Position numbers and translations under genes: made by a program. This document shows positions 10,501-16,500 of a stretch of 16,686 nucleotides of DNA, one piece after another; position 1 is the stretch's first letter, and each line of letters begins with the position of its first letter. The notes under the pieces were generated by a model that made no database searches, was not told the DNA's origin, and was given only the letters and a program-made list of their open reading frames with translations. The stretch covers positions 1-16,686 of the forward strand of contig VEQI01000030.1 of NCBI GenBank assembly GCA_018883305.1. The letters run 5' to 3'. Source of the stretch: Limnohabitans sp. GTDB lineage: Bacteria; Pseudomonadota; Gammaproteobacteria; Burkholderiales; Burkholderiaceae_C.

Positions 10501-13500
10501 GTTGCCCAGTCGGTGGCGTTGGTGGATTGAACAGTCACCGTAGCCGCTGCGCCAATGGCTGCTCTCAGTCCGTTGGCAATATCGGTGATAGTGTTACCTG
10601 CTGCAGCAACATAGGTGTATGCGTTGGCGCCCAGCGTGATACTGTAAGTTGCCCCTGTCACCACTGGAACATTGCTGAGGTTGATCAGCGTTGGAGCCGA
10701 CGATTTTTCACCCTGCGTGATCAATGCACGGTCAGCACCACTGACGGAGGCGCGAATGCCGGTCGAAGAGCCCGTCACGGTGCTGGCTGACCCCCATGCG
10801 GTAATACGCACAACCGATCCGCTGGACGTGGCCGCATAGGTACTGTCGAGATCGATGGCAGCGGCCAGATGAGATGCCACCGTTGACATGGTTTCACCAA
10901 TGGCCGCAGTGGTGGTGAACGGCGTGACAACGTTGACACTGTAGGTGGCACCACGTTGCAAGGTGACGCCAGAGAAATCCACCAAGCGAGCCCGAGTGCT
11001 GCTCACGGTTTTGACGGCCAGAACGGTGGCAGCTGATGAAAGCGTTAGTGTCCCAGTACCACTGTTGTAGGTGGCTGAATTTCCATTACCAGTGATCGCT
11101 GCCACCAGTGCCGCTCCCAAAGTATCCGGCGAGTTGGGTGCGTTGGCCGCTGTCAGATCAACCGAGTAAGTGTTGTTTGTGAATTCAACTTTGACTGCGG
11201 ACAAACCAGTCAGGGTCAGTGCGCTGAGGTTGACGCTGGTGCTTGCACTGGTGCCCACAATGGTTCGAATGTCTGCTGACACCGCGCCAACCGTTGTGCC
11301 AGTCAAGACCAATGACCCCGCCACAGCGTTGTCTGTGAGGGTGGCGTCGTTGATCAGGCTTTGCAAGTCAGTGGTCAATGCGGCGGCAGAACTCACTGCG
11401 GTGGAGGTGACTGTGGTGGAGCCAATCCGCACCACCACATCACGCGCGGTTGTCAATGCGGTGGCCGTGCTGAACTCCAGAGTTGCCTCTTCCTGTACGG
11501 TGGGTGTGCCCAAGACTGGCGCTGCTGTTGTGGCGCTAAAGTCAACGCCACTGGCTGAAGCATTGGCGCCACTCAGCGCCATCACCACGTTATTGCCCAC
11601 CGTGGCGCTGTAGCGGTTACCGTTGATCACCACGCTAAACGCCGCGCCTGTCGTCAAAGATGCATTGGTGAAGGCCAGATCACTGACTTGTACGCCACCT
11701 GTTCCCGCATTTTGATCCGGTGTGTCGCCCGCATCATCTACCGAGTTGGACACAGCGCTGGCGGTGGACTCTACTAGCTGGAAGTTGCTGATGGTGAACG
11801 CTCGATTGGCTACCTTGGCAGTCAAGGTGAGCTGTCGCAATTCGTCATCAGCAACGGCCGTCACGGAGGCCGAGGTATCCGCGGCAATCAGACTGACAAA
11901 CTTGCCCAACAGATCTGTCCAAGTGGCATTGGACGACAACCCGGTGGTCACCCCAGGCTCCACCACATAGGTTCTGGTCTGCGAATTGCTCTGGATGCTG
12001 AGGGTGTATTGATAACCCAACCCAATGCTGCGCGGGAAACTCAAGACAGTGACCTGCGTAGCAATTTCGCCAGCCGCCGTGGTGGTGGTGGCCTGCGCCG
12101 ATTGAACGCCGCCACCAGTGGCAAACGCGGCAGTTTGCGTGACGGTCGTGGCTCCGGTGTTCATGCCGCTGGATTGCGCGATGTAGCGCACTTCCAGTTC
12201 ATTGTTCACACCAATTTTGGTGGGATCGGAGAGCACCATGGGTGTGTTGGCCGTATTACCAAGGATATAGACCTTGTAGCCATATACATCCGCCGACTGT
12301 TGATCGAAGGCCGCGTAGCCCACCGAAGCAGCAGGCTGGAAAGCCTTATTGGTGGGGCCCGTCATCGTTAATTGACGAGCGCTGTCATTGATAGTGACCG
12401 TTTTGCTTTGGGCCGCACTGGTTTCACCCGCTTCAATCTGTGATTTCAGCGCGGACAGGACCGTGGCCCAGGTGTTGTGTGAAGCATCCGCCGTTACCGT
12501 ATACCGACGGGTATCAATCAGAACCGAATAAACATCCCCGATGGCAATGGCACGGTTGGCAAAGGTCAGTGTGGATACTTGTGCGGCACTGGAAGACGAG
12601 GCCGTCACCAGTGTGTTGGTGCCGAACAGCTGGTTCTGGGCCTCCCATTCGTAGATAGTGCCTTTGGCGTCCACCGTGACGGATCCACCCTTGCTGCCGC
12701 TGGCTGGCACCGCCTTGAGCGCGCCCACCGCCGTGGCGGCTTCCATGTAGTCCACATAGATGTTTTGTCCCGAGCGGGCAATGACTTCTTTCCCATCCGC
12801 CACGTTGTGCATGTCGCGCACGTAGAGGTTTCCACCTGCAATGACCTCGATACGGCCATTGTTGGCGACCACCTGATCGACGATCAAACCATCGGCTTCG
12901 TTGACCAGTATGTCCCCTGCATTGGAGGAGACCAAGTCCAGATGATTGACCAGTGTGTTGACCGTGACCGCTCCCTGCGCTTGCACCTTGAGTGCATTGG
13001 CCATGAAGACCGAGGCGCCATCCGCCAAAATAGAGGCCGCCTGAATGCTGAGCGTGCCGCTGTTGGTGTTGGCACCCACGATGCCGCCGGTCACCACCAG
13101 TTGCCCCTGGATGCGCAGCGTGACGTTTTGTGCCGGGTCAAAGCTGTTGAGACCGCCCACAAAGCCGCTCAACGTCCAGTCACGAACGGCGCCGCTGGTG
13201 TTCTTGAGGTCGACATAGATGTCGCGCAGCGCACGGATCTCGAAGCTGGCAGAGGGCAGGTCGTTGGTCTGGATATTGATGTAACCGGTCGGTGAGCTGA
13301 TGGCGTTCTCGGACACCTGATCCAGCAAATCGCCATCACTGTTGAGGTCTACACCAGACACGGCTTCAGAGATGACATCCGTGGTGTCACCGTCGGAGTT
13401 GAAGTCAAAGGCTTTCAGTGCATTTTGAGCCCCACGTGCCTTGAGAACCACTTTGTCGATCTTGCTGTCCGAATCTGCGCTGCCATCAAAGTGCGTGGAC

Positions 13501-16500
13501 TTGATAGAGATCGTGCCTGCCAGGTTGAGGTCCTCACCGGCTTCCAGCTCCAGGTACCGGTTGGCAGACAACGCCCCGCTCAGATTCAAGCTGCCGCCAG
13601 AATGAATGATGATGCTGTCAGAGGAGAGGGTGGAGGGCAGGGCGCGCGTGATGCTGCTGCCTTCACCAAACTGGAAGAAGGTACCGGCGCGATAGTCAAT
13701 GCTCTCCGGCGCTGCAAAGAATTGATAGAGCTGAACGGAGCCAGCCGCATTGAAAGCCACACCACGGGTGAGTTGAATCACCGCAGCGCTGGTGTTCGTC
13801 TGACGCACCACGGCAATGTTGGCCGTTTGACTGGTCAGCGACACAGAGTCGCCCTTGATCAGACCCTGATAACCCTGGTTAGTGGCATCGACGTAAACCT
13901 TGCCGACGCGAAGCTCGCTTTGCGTGGTCAGGTTGACCTTGTCCATACCTGCGGTGGGGGTGGTGATTTCTGCGCGCAGGACATCCAGACCGGCGGTCTT
14001 CTCATAGACGCCGTCCAGCTCTGACAACGTGATAGAGCCAGTGACCGTCCGTGCGTCCAGCACATTCAGAGCCGCTTCCACGCCGGTGAAGCCAGTCTGC
14101 GCACGAACCACGAGCTGGTTGGCCACTACGTCAACCGCGTCATCCACAAAGGTTTCATAGACCTTGCCGCCAGACGTCAGGTTCACGTTCCCAGCGGATG
14201 TGACTTTCTCGGTGGCCAAGTTGATCGTGCCCGAACTGCCATCGGACACCGTAGGCGCGTTGCTGGCATTATCAATGTATAAACCCGCGCTGACATAGCG
14301 GATCTGGATGTCACCCACAGCGTTGATGTTGATGTCGTTGCCCGCCTTGTTGGTGCGCGACTGCACGTCGATCAAGTCCACCGCTGCACCAGCTGTCAAG
14401 TTGAAGGCGCCATTGGCCACTCGCACATTGTTGAGTTTGAGGTTTCGGGCCGCCTGCTGCACGTAAACATCACCGGGTTTCCCGGTCTGAAGGTTCAGCA
14501 AGTTGACGTTGGTGAGGATGGGCGCCAAGGCTGTCCCCAAGCCACTGAATGCCGTGAGGCTGAGCTCATCCGCCTTCAGCACATTCGAGGGGTTGGTGAA
14601 TGTCAGATAGCCCTGGACGTCCAGCGTCACGTCGCCACGACGCACACCAATGTCGTCCCCGGTGGAGATCGCGCCCAGGCTGATCGTCACGCCATTGGCC
14701 AGTGCGGCCCGGTTCTGCGCCCGCACGGTGATGTCATTGCGATCGCTCAAGCCGCTGGCCACCAGGCTGACGGCATCGACATTGCCAGCATTGACAATCT
14801 CGATGGCGCCATCCTTGGTGAGCGCGCGGGTGACTTTCAGGTTGGCTTTGTTGGCCAGGAAAATATCCCCGGTGTCGGTCAGGCTTAAATCCACCTCGGC
14901 CGTGTTGGTGCCCAGGGTGATACCACTGCCAGCCAAAGCAATGACCTTCGACGTGGTCAGCACACCCGTAGGAAGGGTTTCGGTGACACCGTTGAGGGTC
15001 TGAGTGGCCAGGGTCTGGGTGATACGACCCTGCGCAGCCGTCAGGTTCATGATGGCCGTGGCATTCGATGTGGTGAAGGTGGCGTTGGTCAGGGTGATGC
15101 TGCCGCCCACGGTGCCTGCAGTCAGGTCAATGTTTTGCGCCGAGGCCGTGACACGGGTATCAGCATCCGCCGTGATGCTGCCATCATGAGAAATTCCCTG
15201 TCCAGACTTCAATACCACCGTGCCCGCGTTGATCAGCCCCGACAGATCCAGGTCGCGGCCTGCGCTGGCCGTGAACGTCGTGGTGCTGTCGGCGTCACTG
15301 ACACCGCCCAGGTGGATGTCCTTGGTGGATGAAATCAGCACGGAGGCCGTGGTGCTGGTTGAGTTGGCACTTTGCGTGGCAGTGACTTGTCCCGAGTCCG
15401 TGATGTCCAGCAGCACGCCAGCTTGCAGGTTGATCGTCTCACCTTGTAACGTGGAGGTGATGGGCACCACATTGCTGTTGATCGTGGTGGTGGCCAGACC
15501 CTGGACGCGCAGGGTGTCGCGGGCGTTGATCGACAGGGCTTGGTCGGCCACGATCTTGCCGCTCAAGTTGATGCTGCCGCTGGCACCGATGGTGATGTTC
15601 TGAGCGCCAAGCGACGTGTTGGCACCGCCAAAGGCCCGCACACTGGTGTTGCTGGTGTCCAGTACCGTGGTGAGCACCGTGGTGGTGGACACAATGGGTC
15701 GACTTTCCCACACTGTGACGTTGGAGTAGGTGACATTCATCACCTGCTTGGTGATGGTCTGCGTGATGGGCAGCATCTTGTTGATGTCGTGGTCTTGCGA
15801 CACCATCTTGAAGTTTTGCTTGAGCCGCATATCACGGATCTCATGCCAGTTGGACTTCCACCCATAGGTGTAGTCGTTGTAGTTTTCGTACAGGGTCTTG
15901 TCCAACTCCTTGCGGCCATACACCTCGTATACGTTGTACTGCGTGCCGCCTTTCTTGCCGGAGTTGTCCACCCACTGCACGTTGGTTCGAAGTTGGTCGT
16001 AACGCCAGTCGCCAGGGTTGTTGGCGGGACTGGCGTTGGCACCCACGTTGAAGCCACCGCCATTCACCACTTGGTTGTACGCACCGGAGGTGCTCAGATT
16101 CTGCGAGGTCGCGGTGTAAACCGGTACATGGTTGGTGAATTGATTGAACAGCGACGACACATCGTAGAACAACGCATCTCGGCCTTCCCAGCCACGACCG
16201 CCGTTGACGGTCCATTGGCCCGTCAGGGACACCCAGTTGGTCCAGTACTTGTACTCAAAGGCGAACTGGCTGGAACGGACGGACGTGGCGGACTGGTTGA
16301 AATAAGAGGTGTCCGTGGCCAAGGCCGCTATGTAGGTGTTCAACGCCGTGACGCGGTCTGTGAAGCGACCGCTTTGATAGGCCTCCATGGCGTTCCGGAT
16401 TGACGCAGCACTGGCGGTCCCAATGTCCGTGGAATAGGCGCTGCCCCCGTTGGTGTCATCCCGGTAAGCGGTTTGTTGAGCAGAACTGCCCCAGCTCCAG

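Noticed and set aside
14631..14639. RGD tripeptide (RRGDVTLD), as in pertussis FHA integrin binding
   Set aside because: A single tripeptide in a 5,560-residue protein is expected by chance, and nothing suggests an animal host.
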